Positions 9,627 through 22,139 of a DNA stretch of 64,000 nucleotides are shown here, in pieces; the first letter of the stretch is position 1, and the number at the start of each line of letters is the position of its first letter. Origin of the DNA: Clavaria fumosa (Eukaryota > Basidiomycota > Agaricomycetes > Agaricales > Clavariaceae); NCBI GenBank assembly GCA_951802425.1, contig OX637797.1, positions 2,418,001 to 2,482,000 on the forward strand, written 5' to 3'. The notes below the pieces were generated by a model that was not told where the DNA came from, ran no database searches, and saw only the letters and a list, made by a program, of their open reading frames with translations. The position numbers and the translations under genes were made by a program.

Positions 9627-12600
9627 GCTAACACTTGTTCTAGACCTACATAACTTCATCGTAATGACAAATACCTTTCCTGGCACCACAAAAGACATGT
9701 GGCTAACGACCATCCACAAACGCGGCGCCAGAACTGACCTACTAAATTATCACGGTATCCTTCTCTCGAATTTCATCGCTAACTCCCCTATGACCTGGCT
9801 CAACCACAAACTCCTCTCATACGCCTCTAAAGTCCAACTAATCCCAGACACACAGGTCGCAATGCAACGAGGAGTACAATCAAGAGACATCATGAGTCTC
9901 CTATCCAACATAAAATGCTGGGCCGCGCACAACAAACAAACACTATTTGCCATCAAGAGAGATCAAACCAAAGGCTTCGATCATCTTTCCCCACAAGGTT
10001 TCTACGATGCCATTACTGCTTACGGACTCCCAACCTCCATCATCGATCTCGACCGTGCAGCCCAACATCAAACACCCTGCACAATTCGAACAGCCTACGG
10101 ACCATCAACCCCAATCACCATCAATGGAGTAACAAAACAAGGAGGACCGCTATCGACTCTTAAATCAGTACTAACAACAAGTCTAGGACACAGATATCTT
10201 AACGACACAGCATCGACCGACCCCGACGCTCTAATTATCAGCACCCACCCCAAATTCAAAGACGATCCACACCATGAAAATGACACGCTCGAATTATGAA
10301 TAAACATGGTAGAAGCGACTGACGACTCCTTTATATTTGCTAAGTCTATCCCCACACTTATCAAATTCTGCTACCTCATGGAATGGTTCCAACTCGCATA
10401 TGGATGGACAACGCAATGGACTAAAACTCAAGCCTACGTACTTGAACCCCCTACCAACTGCCCCTCCACCATATCTTTCCTCACCGTTACACCGTCAAAC
10501 AAAAATGACCCACTACACCAATCGACTGTCACGATACCACTTATCCCAAACAAAATGGAATTCCTACACACCATGGTCAACGAGCCAGACACGAGATTCG
10601 TGGAACTCAAGTCATACATCCAAGCCTTTTATTTCCCTAAACTCTCGATGTGAACTCCACTCACCCTTCTCAGAAAAATCACTATGCAACACATAATGGC
10701 TCGATGCCGGGCACTTATATCGCTTCAACCCCTCAAACCCCAAGACGCGCTGGCCCTCGACAATCTAATCAAGTTCAAAGTACACGATACGACAGGTTTT
10801 CCCTACCACCCTAACACCCAAATCTTAACACTCCTGCTGGAATATCACGGCGCTGACTTCCCATCCATCTACTGCAGCAACACAGGTATCGCCGTTGACG
10901 GACTCTTACGTGATCTCAATCATCACATCAAAGCATACAGAACAATCGCCGCCATTACGCATGCAGACTGGACCTGCCGCATCAACAACTGTATCGACCC
11001 TCTCAACAGACAAGGCCTATCAAGAACTTTCACCCACCATGCAAAAAAGATTCCAAGCGCTTGGATCACAGCCCAAACCCACCTTGCCCAAACGACACCG
11101 CAAACCTCCATCCGCCCAACAGACGCCAGTCACATTTGGAGCGGTGATATCTCCATATCCCACGTCCTTGCGAACAACCTGAAAAATCCAATAGCAGATA
11201 GTAAACCTAATACCCATGGTGCTGCACTCTATGCGCTTCGCAAAAAAGGAATCAAACTCCTCAAGCAAATCGGACAATGGACCCGAAACTCTAACGCCCA
11301 CTGGACTTTCATCAAACACCCAAACCTCTCCACAACAAACTGGTCCCAAGCCGCGAAACATGCAATTGCTCGAGTACTACACACACTAAATATGATAAGC
11401 CCAACCTCCCTCATCCTCGGTGACCCCGAACTACTAATCCCTAGAAAAACAAGAAGACTACAAGCAGAACTACTTATTCACCACCTAGCGTCAACCCAAA
11501 ACCTCCCCCCTTCTCGCAGCAAACAAACAAACAAATGGGCCTCTGATGGAAGCATGATACTCACATCCAAAACCCCTAACGCACAAACAAAAGTCACAGC
11601 CGCCATAACAGGACCCCGCACCCTGGTCTTAAAATTACCTGAGCAGTCCAATTCCATCCTTCAGGGCGAAGTCATGGCGCTAACAGCAGCTTTCATCCTA
11701 GCAAAGAACTACAAAGGTGACCAAATAATCTACACAGACCACCTCAACACCGTCCAACTAGCTGAAGACCACAAGTCCGGCATCTCCCAAGAACTCCGAA
11801 TCTGCAAACGAAACGCCCGCTCATACTATCGATGGCTACTCGACCTAGCACAAAATCCCAAATCTCAAATGAAATACACAAAAGCACATGCTGGCGGCGA
11901 GACCATAGAAAGCGATCTAAACGAAGAAGCAGACCACTATGCGACCCAAGCGCAACGAAACTTCTCTACAACCCCAAGAGCCCCATCCACGTCTTTCATG
12001 ATGGACTCCTACACCCTATACCAAGAAAACACAGGATGGATCGAGTCCAATACGCGTCTACACATCGAAAAATCACTAATTCTCACCTCCCAACAGAAAC
12101 TTGCCTTCAGACACAGCAACCGCATGGCAACCTGGCTATACGACAACACGAGCCCACCCAAATACCCCTACCAAAGAGCATACTCCGCCTACTCAGCATT
12201 AGTACAGCTCTATGCCCGATCTGGCCAACTTGCAACAGCCAGCACAATTGCAATGCGAGAACCCCAGTCTAACCAAACAGACCGATGTCGACTCGGCTGC
12301 CATGCGACTGAAAATCCACACCACATCTTCGTCAAATGCTCGGCACAGGAAACACTCAGAATAGAAGCAACAGAGAGAATAGCAGTGAGGACAACAGACA
12401 TCCTAACCCAAAATGACGGACACGTCACCCAAACCCAAAAGCAGTCGCTATTACATGCTGCCCATCACTTATTCACTGACTCACCCGACATCTGGCCTCT
12501 ATGAAGATCCCAATACTATCTCGGCCATGTCCCATCTATCCAACGAATAATGGACACTCCAACCGACCACCCCCTGCTCAACGTCTCACGTCTACTAGCC

Positions 12601-12714
12601 CAACTCGCATGAGAATGGCACATGGCATCCATCTATCTCGCTAGCCGAATTTACGGAGTACTACAAACAAAAGCGGCCAAATTGACACCCTCACGACGTA
12701 GAAACACAACTTAA
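9627..12714 (+). pseudogene. LINE-A ORF2, reverse transcriptase and RNase H part
   Basis: Continues 2-423 in phase once element A and one GAGGC copy are removed; ends at TAA 12712-12714. RT motifs: DQTKGFDHLSPQGFYDAI (first catalytic Asp), KQGGPLSTLKS, and VEATDDSFIFA (the DD pair, in the ATDDS form of this family). RNase H near the end: KWASDGSM, GEVMAL, YTDHLN and ESDLNEEAD provide the acidic residues. The C-terminus has the QYYLGHVP and EWHMASI blocks of these elements. Four in-frame TGA codons (10297, 10651, 12502, 12610) and no TAA or TAG interrupt it; CGA decay, loss of TGG, or UGA readthrough could explain them. A (TTACC)n tail follows. Confidence 0.88.
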
Positions 12715-12727
12715 GACGTCAAACCAC

Positions 12728-12793
12728 CCTACCTCACATTACCTTACCTTACCTTACATTACCTTACCTTACCCTACCTACACTACCTTACCA
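12728..12793 (+). repeat. (TTACC)n tail at the 3' end of LINE-A
   Basis: About a dozen imperfect copies of TTACC with TTACA, CCCTA and CTACA variants, starting 13 bases after the LINE-A stop codon. It takes the place of a poly(A) tail, as in LINEs that end in short tandem repeats. It is not the TTAGGG telomere repeat usual in this phylum. Confidence 0.7.
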
Positions 12794-12865
12794 TTAGGTC
12801 CGCCGAGGCACCAGCCTGAGTCTTTTAGATGGAGGTGGATATCCAATTGTAAACAATTGTAAACA

Positions 12866-14762
12866 ATGGCTTTCTCTCAAGATCCAGCAATGGCACTTGG
12901 AAAGCACCTGCACAATTCAAGGACAGTGTCTGCTTTAATGGGTCACATGGATGCACCCCAGCCCCTGCCCCTTTGCACACATTTGCTCCCTGTGTGGAAC
13001 AGGGGAGCACTGTGCACAGAACCACAAACTCTGAGGCCCTCCCAATTGTCACACCATTGTGGTGGGACAATTGGTGGACCATATTGTCCTCTACTGGTAT
13101 CCTCAACACTTACTTGGATGTGGTTGACAGTTTGAAACATGGCTTCAGCATCGGTATTACTTCCTCTCTCACTTGCACTTTCTCCCCACCAAATCATAAG
13201 TCAGCACTTGACAATAAGGAAATTATTGATAATCACATCAAGCTTGGGCCGGTATTCAGGTCCCTTCACCCCACTCTGAATGAAGGAGAAATTTGGTTTT
13301 TACCACACTGCCCCTCTGGGAGTCATCTTTGACTCCTCCTCTGGGAAGGCTCAAGTTATCAATGACCATTCCTTTCCTTGCAATGACTCTTCTACCCTCT
13401 CTACAAACTCAGAAATTGATGCAACACTGTTCCCCTGCGACTGGGGATCATGGTTAGATTGTTATTTGGCTGTCCTAGGGGCTCTGTCTGGGACAGAGGT
13501 GGCCATATTCGATGTAGACTCAGTGCACCGCCGCATGCCCACAGCCCCCCATCACCACCTGCATGTCTGCGTGTCCTGGAATGACCTGGTCTACATTGAC
13601 CATTGCTGCTGCTTCGGCTGCACAAGCTCAAGTGGCATCTTCGGTCATGTTGCTGATGCCATAGTGGCAATCTATCTAAGGAAGGATGTGGATAAAATCA
13701 TAAAATGGGTGGATGATTTTACTTTTTGGTGCTTCCCACTGCACACTGTCTACACTCATCCACATTTTCACTATTCTTTCTCTTATGATGAGTCCCTCAT
13801 CCGCTCTACTGCAACTGCCCTAGGTTGGCCCTGGTCTGAGAAACCAGGGAAATGCCTGCCATTTGCTTCCTCTTTCAAATACCTTGGTTCATCTGGAACC
13901 TCACCAACAAGTCTGTCTGAAGCTAAACACTTGAAAATCCTCAACAAAATTGAGCTTGTTGTGAATTGCCCCTCTGTCTCACAAAGAGACCTTGAATCCC
14001 TGGTGGGCTCACTTAACCACTGCACCATTGCCATCAGATTCAGTAGAATGCACCTTCCCTCACTGTATCACTTCCTCAGCAAATTTGAACAGTACCCATC
14101 TCCATTTGTAAGGCTCCATCTGCTGAGAAGCATTGCCACTGACTTAAAGTGGTGGTCTACCTCCCTCTCCCAGCCCTGGTGCGGCTTGAAAATTACTCCA
14201 GCCCCGCCTGCACACCCTGCCTGTATCCATGTCGATGCCTCAAACTGGGGGATCAGTGTTGTCATTGACAACTGGTGGTGAGCCTGGAAGCCCAAGCTGG
14301 AAGTCTGAGAATCACAACATAGGCTGGGCTGAAATGGTTGCCATTGAACTTGCTACTGTAACACTCATCAAGCTGGGCTTCTCAAATGTCTCACTCACCA
14401 TCCACTCCAACAATGCCGGTGTCATTGGTGCACTCAAATCCAAATGCTCAAGAAGCCAAGCACAAAATTCATCACTACGCTGCACACTTATGCTCTCCCA
14501 TGATTTTGGTATCCGACTGTCATTTATCTGGATCCCATCACATGCAAACCTGGCAGATGGCCCCTCGCATGGCCTCCCTGGACACTGGGAGTCACTTCTA
14601 CCCAACCCAACAATACCCTTTGAGGATTGTGGTTTGACTGCAGTGGTATGGGTGGGTGCAGTCAAACAAAAAAAAATCACTTGTTCCCTTGCTCTTTGCT
14701 TCCTGAATAAAAATTGTGCCATGCCTCTTTGTTTATCTCATGAATCTCTCACCAAAAATTGA
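12866..14762 (+). pseudogene. Decayed DIRS-like retroelement: RT and RNase H
   Basis: Read through at least three frames. 12973-13332 holds a region resembling the segment upstream of RT in this family (YLDVVDSLKHGF, FSPPNHKSALDN). 13280-14281 holds RT: FDVDSVHRRMPTAP (first Asp), GCTSSSGIFGHVADA, and KWVDDFTF (the DD pair), then SFKYLGS and LVGSLNHCTIAIRF. RNase H begins HVDASNWGISVVI and continues after a frameshift in 14229-14762 (GWAEMVAIELATVTL, WIPSHANLADG). TGA at 14279-14281 and further disruptions show it is dead. The tyrosine recombinase expected in DIRS or Ngaro elements was not found. The WVDDF signature is what I recall from Agaricomycete elements of this type; the subclass is inferred. 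Confidence 0.65.
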
Positions 14763-14929
14763 AAATGACACTGCCTTTGCACTTTATCCTTCATCTCTAT
14801 TCCTCTATGAGTACAGGAGCATCAAAATCTTGTCAAACTATAAAGAATTGGAGTGGTGCAATTGGGAATGGTTGGTGGAACAGCATGATGCATTATTTTG
14901 ATAACCTTGATTAAATGATGGCTGATGCC

Positions 14930-15236
14930 ACACCTGAACCTACCACTGCAAAATTGATTCTTCCACTCCCCACAATGGCAACCACAGCTGCCATTCCAGC
15001 CACCTGCACTGTGGGGCCAACAACAACAGCCCATGTGGCAGCCACAGCAGCAACAACAGCAGCAGGTGCAGGAACCACCTGCTAGACAGTGGAACAGGCC
15101 AGAACCCCCTGGCACAAGGCAAGGAATGCCTATGCAAACAGAATGTGGGATGGGTCCTCAACAGCCTCTCATATGCTACAACTGTAACCAGGTGGGCCAG
15201 TGGCATCTTTTTCATACTCAAGCATACAGTTTTTGA
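14930..15236 (+). pseudogene. Gln-rich gag-like remnant with broken zinc knuckle
   Basis: Plus-strand frame with a poly-Gln stretch (CAG/CAA repeats at about 15026-15066) followed by a Pro/Arg segment and CYNCNQVGQWHLF, a knuckle that keeps CX2C but has lost its His and final Cys. This looks like the nucleocapsid end of a retroelement Gag. No start, pol or LTR was found next to it. Confidence 0.45.
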
Positions 15237-18200
15237 TAGCCATAACAAGGCCATCAAATCTTGCCTGGATATTGGCCTACCATTTTACAACACCATATAC
15301 AGGGCACACACCATTGAAGACTGAGATGTCTAGATGCAGATGAAGTATCAAATAGATCTTTACATAGATAGGCAATGCTTACCCTTCTGTCCAGCATCCA
15401 TGCAGCCTTCACAAATATTTGTTGAATGAAACCCAGAAGCAATACAACCACAGCCATGGCACTGTTGCCTGGCCTATGGTTTGGATTGTTCAGCTCTGCC
15501 TAGTTGGAGTGAGTGGACAAACTCACATTCAACTTGCCCAGTTCTTTAGCAGACAGGAGCCTCCCAACAAGTGTCATGATCAAGAAGGGAAAGTGTTGCT
15601 TGCAGGCAGTACAAGGTACCATCCCAGGACTTGTTGGGGGAAAATGATGAGCTGACACAAATCAAGCCAGAGCAATATTTATTCCAACACAACTGAGCTA
15701 AAAACAATGTGAGCAAGATCTTCACTTGCAAATTGGTTCAAAATTACTCAGATCAGAATAACAGGAATCCCAATCAACCTGTTAAGCCTGCAAAAGATGG
15801 ATCAGTTGAGGTGCAAGTCACAACAGGGTGACTCACTGGCAATGAACAGATGGTGCTGTGAAGAGCAGCAGACAGTGTGACAATGGCCAGCAATGATGGG
15901 CAGACAGTTCTGGTGACAGCAGTGGGCACCATGTTAGTCCTTTGTCTCAGAGATCAATCTACCAGTTTTATGTCTCATGGGGCTTGCCAAGATCCATACT
16001 ACATAGGGGGCATCAGTGTGTGGGTGTGAGGTGCACATGGCTTAGTGAGGAATGCACATAGCCATTGGGCTTCACACCTTGGAATGTGTTTTGTGTCTGG
16101 CCAACTGGTCTGAGGCTGTACATCTCATAGGGCTCATCTGGCTTTGCTTGGGATATCTGGATGCACAAATGAGTGAGTGGACAGGTGTTGAATTTGAGGT
16201 TTCTATCATGAGTGGCGCTGTTTGTCAGTTTGTTGTCAGGTTGTAAGCCCTCAGTGATACACACTTCATTTGCAGCAGCAGAGTCACTTGTGCAACAAAT
16301 AATGAAGTGCAGACAAAGTACAATATTTACAGGATAAAACAGAAGGGTATGAAGCAGTCAACACTGCTTAAAGACACAGATAATGTAAATTAGTCAATGA
16401 CAGCCTCCTCATCATCATTGTTGATACTCTCCCCTTCCTCAAACTCACAGATAGCTGCATTAATTGCCTCAGCTGACAAGGCAGCCTTGCCATGATCTTC
16501 TTCCATCTACCCTTGCAAATTTGCCATTACATGCCATCATGAGCAGCAAGAAGCAAAGGCACAGTGCTTACCATCCAGCATCAAAGATACATGCTTGAAG
16601 AGTGGGCAGGATCTTCTGTAAGCAGGTTTCTGAAGCAAAGTTACTTAACATTGCCAGATTAGCTTGAAAAACAGGTTTGTATTCAGATGCCCAAAAGTTG
16701 ACCACAGCCTGAGTCCCACTGCTCCATTCATCAATTGCACATTCCATCTGAGAGATGGAGATAGTCAATGTAGTAGTACAAGACAAATTTCAAACACACT
16801 GCAGTCAAGACAAGGGCAAGAGCCACTTTCAGGAAGATTTGGTACTTCTCTTTGAGCACAATTGCATCTGCTTTTGCAGACTTGTACAGTGTACCAGCAT
16901 GAGTTTGCACACCAAATACACTTTACTTGTATTGTAGTCATACCAATACCTCAGATGAAAATCTGAACAAGCAGAAACTTCTCAAGTTATTTGGGCATCT
17001 GAAGGGCATTTTTGCTGATTTTTTAAGGACTTTCTCCTGCAGTTCTAGCAAGTGCAAAACATTGTGTCATTTCAAGAGTGTGACCATCACTTTGCACACC
17101 CATGGGAACTCAAATCTTGTCTGATGACTCCTCAACCAAGGGCTCATCCTCTGTCAACCCTGAGCCAGATCCTGCTCTCAGCTCCTCTAGGGCAATTTTT
17201 GGCTTCAGTGGGTACTTGGGTTTTGGTGGGAGGTCCTTTTTATGAGTGTTCTCAGCACACAACTGCTTGCAGGTCAACAGCCAATTAGGAAGGTGCAACA
17301 TGATGAGTACACAATGAACTGCCTTAAGTTCTCAATTTTACCCAGATCACTTCCATGTCAGGGCAGAATGTCTTCATAAGATAGTTATCTTTTCAATGAA
17401 TGAGGAAGAAATGGAGCAAAAGTGTGCTGTGGCATAAAACCTTTGATCCAAAAGTTTAGTGAATCCCCAGATGATGTAATACATGTAACTACTTGCTGTT
17501 GCAAGCTCTATATATATGCAGCTCTCTTAAAAATTGGTGTGAATGTGCTTACAGGCATGAATATGTGAGGAAAAAATTGTGGGAATATTTGCTTCAATGC
17601 TGAGGGACTTTTCCTATAGGTGTGCAAACTGACCCAGGTGTGCAAACTTGTGCCAGTACACTGTACATGTTGAGATCCAGGCCAAGGTGGAAAGTGCAAC
17701 AACAATTTTGATATCACTACCAAACCAACTCTGGAAATCTATGGTGGTAGTGAAGCTGTGTTATGACTGGTGGTGTGTAATCTCTGTGTTGTTTCATTGT
17801 CATATCTTATGCAATTTTGGTTGATGACATCTTGAATAGCATGGTTTTTCAAAAATCCAGACTTTTGCTTTCCATCACAGCCAGTTCTCTGGTGAAAAAG
17901 TCAGTTCAAAGTTAATATTGATAAGCAGAAATGCACATGATACAAAAAGTAAAGTCTTTCTTTAAGTCTTTAACATGCTTACACTTGATAAAAACCAGTC
18001 AGTCAACAACAAATAATAATAATAAAGGATCAAATAAGTTGATGTACCATAGAAATAATTGTCCAGCAGGCTCTCCATGCAAGGAGGCTGTGCATTGTCT
18101 TGGAGCACAACATCAGGCTGGGTCACATCACATGGAGATATGCAAAGGACAAGGGAAGGTGGGGTGGGAGAGTGGGTCACAGGAGCCAAGGGAGTAGGGG

Positions 18201-18534
18201 GAGCAGGAAGGGATTCAGTCAGTGGCAGTGGTGGAGGTGATTATCACAGCCCTTGAATGGATTGCAGGAAGTGCTGGTTGTCCTGTGACTACTGATCACA
18301 TGATTCATGTTGGACTTTCTTTTTTTCTTCTTGTTTGTTTCAGCACTTCTTCACTCCCTTCTCAATCTGATTCCCTGCTCCTCTCCCTCTCCCTCTCTCC
18401 CTCTCCTTCTGTGACAATGAAGATGGTGACAACAACCCTAGGTGATGTGCCTCTTCTGTCTTTCTCACACCCTCTGTTGACCCCAGGTAAAGAAATGGCA
18501 GGGTAACAACAGCAGCAGTTGTCAATGATGACAG
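15237..18534. other. CpG-poor decayed stretch, no gene recognised
   Basis: Short frames only, all on both strands below about 90 codons. CpG is nearly absent while CA and TG are abundant, the signature of long-term methylation decay, so this is probably dead transposon sequence. A minus-strand frame at 16568-16786 has a protein-like composition but no recognised motif. An AAT/AAC-rich microsatellite lies at about 18006-18022 and a C/T tract at about 18360-18412. Confidence 0.6.
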
Positions 18535-19373
18535 TGTCAGCGACCGGCCACCAGCTCAACTGGGGTTGCGGTGCAACTCAGTCTCAGGTGCTCGGAGTCG
18601 AAGTCGGGGGTAACGAATACTATAGGCAACTACGGGGAGTCTATTCTACAGTACAGGAGCTGGTTGGGTATAGACCAGGTCGAAGACGAGGGGACTAAGA
18701 CGACTGAATGACTGAGTACTTATACTAATGGGCCTTATCTCCTTATCATGGTCCATGCAGTACAACACTGCTTCTATATCACAAGGCATGGGAAAAGGTG
18801 CCTGAGAAGTGGGGTTGCTGACTGTCCGCAGTATGCCCAGACCATGGTGCCTTCCTAGTGTGGTCTTTCATCAATCACAGAAGTTCTCTGTGGGAATTCC
18901 CTCATTATTGTCACTGCCTGTGATCCAGACTTCATGGAAGTCAGTCCAGTCACATGTAGGCATAAGCGCTGGTCCAGTTCTTATGGTAGTTGCCATTTTG
19001 GGTGTGCCTAACACTTGGGCTTCTCAGACTAGGTGCCATACCTAGCCGGGCCTCGGCACAGTTAAGGACAAATGAAGTCCAATAGTTGCACGGGTGTTCT
19101 ATGGTCCATGCAAGCCATTAATCACGTGACTTGATGTTTCATGTGGGCGAGCAATGCTCAATCCTTGCTTTACTAAGCACCAATTATGCTTAAGTAATAC
19201 TGGCGCTAATATGGGTGCTTAGAGTCATATTAGCACGGACCTATTACTAAGCAGTAGCGTGCTAGATGGGCGCTTAATCCAATAGGTGCTCAAAGCGAGT
19301 GCTTAGGTTGTGGGCGCTAAATGCCAGGTGCTTCACAGTGTAGATTATGTAAGGATAATCGATTATCCTTACA
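18535..19373 (-). repeat. Probable 3' LTR of the chimeric gypsy relic E0
   Basis: On the minus strand the sequence begins TGTAAGG at 19373, immediately after a G-rich purine tract and the pol stop codon, as 3' LTRs do. Its first 26 bases form a perfect palindrome (19348-19373). The far end is a guess, placed at a TGTCAG on the plus strand at 18535. No second copy exists in the window to confirm it. Confidence 0.4.
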
Positions 19374-21825
19374 TTACCCCCCTCCCGAGGTTCATGTCCT
19401 CATGAACGCGTCCATGAGTCCAGTCTCGGACTTCCCCTTCCCAATCGGTGAGATTTTCGTAAGGATGGAAGGATAACTGGGCATGGTCTATTGCCTTAAG
19501 TTTCCTTGGTGCCTCTGGATGTTCTTCGTGGAAATCCTGGATGGCTTCTTTCACATTTCCAAGATTTTCCAAAGGTTCCCATGTAGCTTCTTCTTTAGGG
19601 TAACCTTTCCAGAGGACCAAGTATTTTATCCTCCTTGACCGTCCTTCGAGTTTAGAGTCGATTATTTTCTCGACATCATATTCTGGTTCATCACTGATGA
19701 TTTCAGGGGGTGGAGGAGGTTCACGTTCCTGGCTAGGGAACGCAGGCAGTATGTAGGGTTTCAGGAGCCCTTCTGAGAATACATTGTGTATTTTCCATTG
19801 TGGTGGGAGTGTTAAACGGTACACTCCTTCTCCCACTTTGGATTCAACTGGGAAGGGTCCTACTCTTTTCCCTGCCAACTTAGGGGTCAGTCCCTTGGGG
19901 AGTTTGAGGTTCTTGGCATCTAGCCAGACCAAATTGAGTGCCAGGTGAAGATCTTGGAAGGCTGCTTCCTCCTCCTCCTCCCATTTCCACAGAACCTTCC
20001 CTGTCAACTGGAAGAGTGGCTTTGCCCAGGCAAAAAGGTTCAGGATGTGCTGATGGAGGTAGTTCAGCATCCTGCTGAATCTCTGTACCTCCTTCACATT
20101 CCTCAGTCTGGGCCAGTTATGGATTGCCATGCCTTTAGCTGGGTCATGCTCCAGACAGTTGTGGGAGATCTTCATCCCCAGGAAGAATATCTCACTCTTC
20201 TCAAACTCACACTTGCTGAGTCTGAGACACAGGCCATTCTCCCCAAACTTCTTCAAGACCCGATCCATCCAATACCGATGTGTAGCCAAGTCCTCTGCAA
20301 ACACTATAACATTGTCAACATAGGCTCAGACATGCCCTCCTGCAATCTTTTCCCTCAACACATGGTTCATGAAGTGCTGGAAGGTTGCAGGTGTGTTCTG
20401 CAGCCCAAACCACATAACTGCCAGTTCGAAGAGTCCACAAGGTGTTAGGAAAGCACAGTGGTGCTGATGTTCTGGCCAGACCTGCATTGATGGGAAACCT
20501 CCCTTCACATCAATCTTGGAATAGATGGTTGCCCCCTTTAACAAATCCATGGTGTCTTGGATGAGGGGGAGGGGGTACTTGTCTTTGATTAGATGTGAAT
20601 TCAGCCTAGAGTAGTTGATAATCAGCCACAGCTTGTCCTTCTTGTGTTTGAAGAAGAAGGAGCTTGTGTATGGGGACTTTGAAGGTCAGATTTGTCCAGA
20701 GGCCAGCTGCTCATCCACCCAGCAATTCATCTCCACCATCTCTTCTTGCATTAGAGAGTATAGCTTTGAGGAGAGGTGTCCAGGGTCTGTTTTAAACTCA
20801 ATTTTAATATCAAAGTCTGGGCAGGATCAGGGAAGCTCATCCCACTTTGCTTCACTAAAAACTAAAGGGTAGCAACTGGGCCAATCAGGGGTAGGGCCAG
20901 AGTTGGGAAAACTGGTGTCCAGAATACTTGCAGATGCGAGGGTACTTGTCTTCAGGGGTGTGGCAGCTTGCAGGGACAGGGAACACTGTGGGGGGCAGCA
21001 GGTAAGGCTTAGCTCTGCCTTGCCAGTTGATATCTGGGTTATGCCGCTTGAGCCAGTCATGCCCAAGGATGACCTTGTGGGACTGGGACTTTCCCAGCAG
21101 ACAGTGGATCTGCTCCTGGTGGTCACCAACCCTCACCAGCAACTCTATCCCATACTGGACCTTTCCATTTCTGTTCTGTGTCCCATCTACATTATACATG
21201 GTGATTGGGTTCAGCAGGAGAGATGGCTCCAGTCCCACTCCTTTTGCCCACTCCAAGTCCATGAAGCAGTTGGTGCACCCTGAGTTGACAAGGGCCTTCA
21301 TCATGGCCAACTTGCCAGTGCTGAGAGCCTCCAAGTGCACCTGGATGGCTAGCTCTTGTGGCACATGTTTCCCCACTTCTGGCTGCACCATGGTTAGGCA
21401 CTCTGCCAGTCTCACTTCCTCCTTCACCTCAGCCCCAATTCGGGTATGTCTCTGCTGCAAGATAGTATAACAGGGTATACTTGCAGCAGGCACAGGGACA
21501 GAATGGGGGCTGGCACAGTTCTTCTCCCCAGTGGGAGCCCTCCTCTCTTTCTCATATGGCTCCAGGCAGGCTCGGAGCCACACAATCTCTTTCTTGTATT
21601 CCTCTGCCATTCAGGGGGCACCTGATACTGCACAAGTTTGGGCCCTTGGGACCTGCAGATGCATATCAGGCAGGGGGCAGAAACAAACAGCATGCCCAGT
21701 CTGGTGGCATCGGAAACAATGTCTCTTGGCAGCAGGGGCCCATCCTTGGCCCATGGCCACATCTGGAGTACACAGCAGAGGGGTCACAGAAGGTTGCAAA
21801 AAGGTTGTGGCAGGTTGTGTTAGGG
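19369..21825 (-). mobile_element. Chimeric gypsy relic E0: gag end, protease, RT, then foreign integrase end and chromodomain
   Basis: Minus-strand pieces: Gag knuckle (CFRCHQTGHAVCFC, about 21700), a direct run into protease (LVNSGCTNC, where the catalytic DSG is NSG) at 20885-21610, RT pieces at 20326-20550, and 19369-20304. The last frame starts in RT (CEFEKSEIFFLG) but after AAFQDLHLAL at about 19925 jumps to an integrase C-terminus (VWLDAKNLKLPKG) and a chromodomain (IKYLVLWKGYPKEEATW) unlike those of E2 and E3. RNase H and the integrase core are missing. On its 5' side it is truncated by the LTR of E1 at 21826. It is a dead recombinant. Confidence 0.8.
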
Positions 21826-22130
21826 TGTCAGGACTGCTTACATAAGCACCTGAGAAGTGAGAGGGAGGGTTGCGAAAGAGATGCGGGAAGATCGTGGGAA
21901 AGTCACATGACCTGGACAGGTGGTGGATTATGTAATGCAAAAGTCACATGACCCAGGCCTGGGCGCATCATGTGACTCACAGGGTCCGAGCATGGGAACA
22001 CCAGCAACTCCTGGGGTTCCCGCTATATATACTATGTCTTTTTCCTACTTGTACCCTTTTCCCCTTATGTTAGTATCATCATCATCAACCTTACATTAAG
22101 CTGTGTGAAGCATGAGACTAAGTCTGAATA
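21826..22130 (+). repeat. 5' LTR of E1 (E2-type)
   Basis: 305 bp, TGTCAGGA to CTGAATA, the same length as the E2 LTRs and similar to them. TATATATA lies at about 22024. ATGTTAGTAT at 22067-22076 is complementary to the ATACTAACAT primer site at 22130-22139. Confidence 0.8.
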
Positions 22131-22139
22131 TACTAACAT
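22130..22139 (+). promoter_or_regulatory. Self-complementary primer-binding site of E1
   Basis: ATACTAACAT at the LTR edge is the exact reverse complement of 22067-22076, located about 43 bp after the TATA box of the same LTR. Same design as in E2. Confidence 0.65.
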
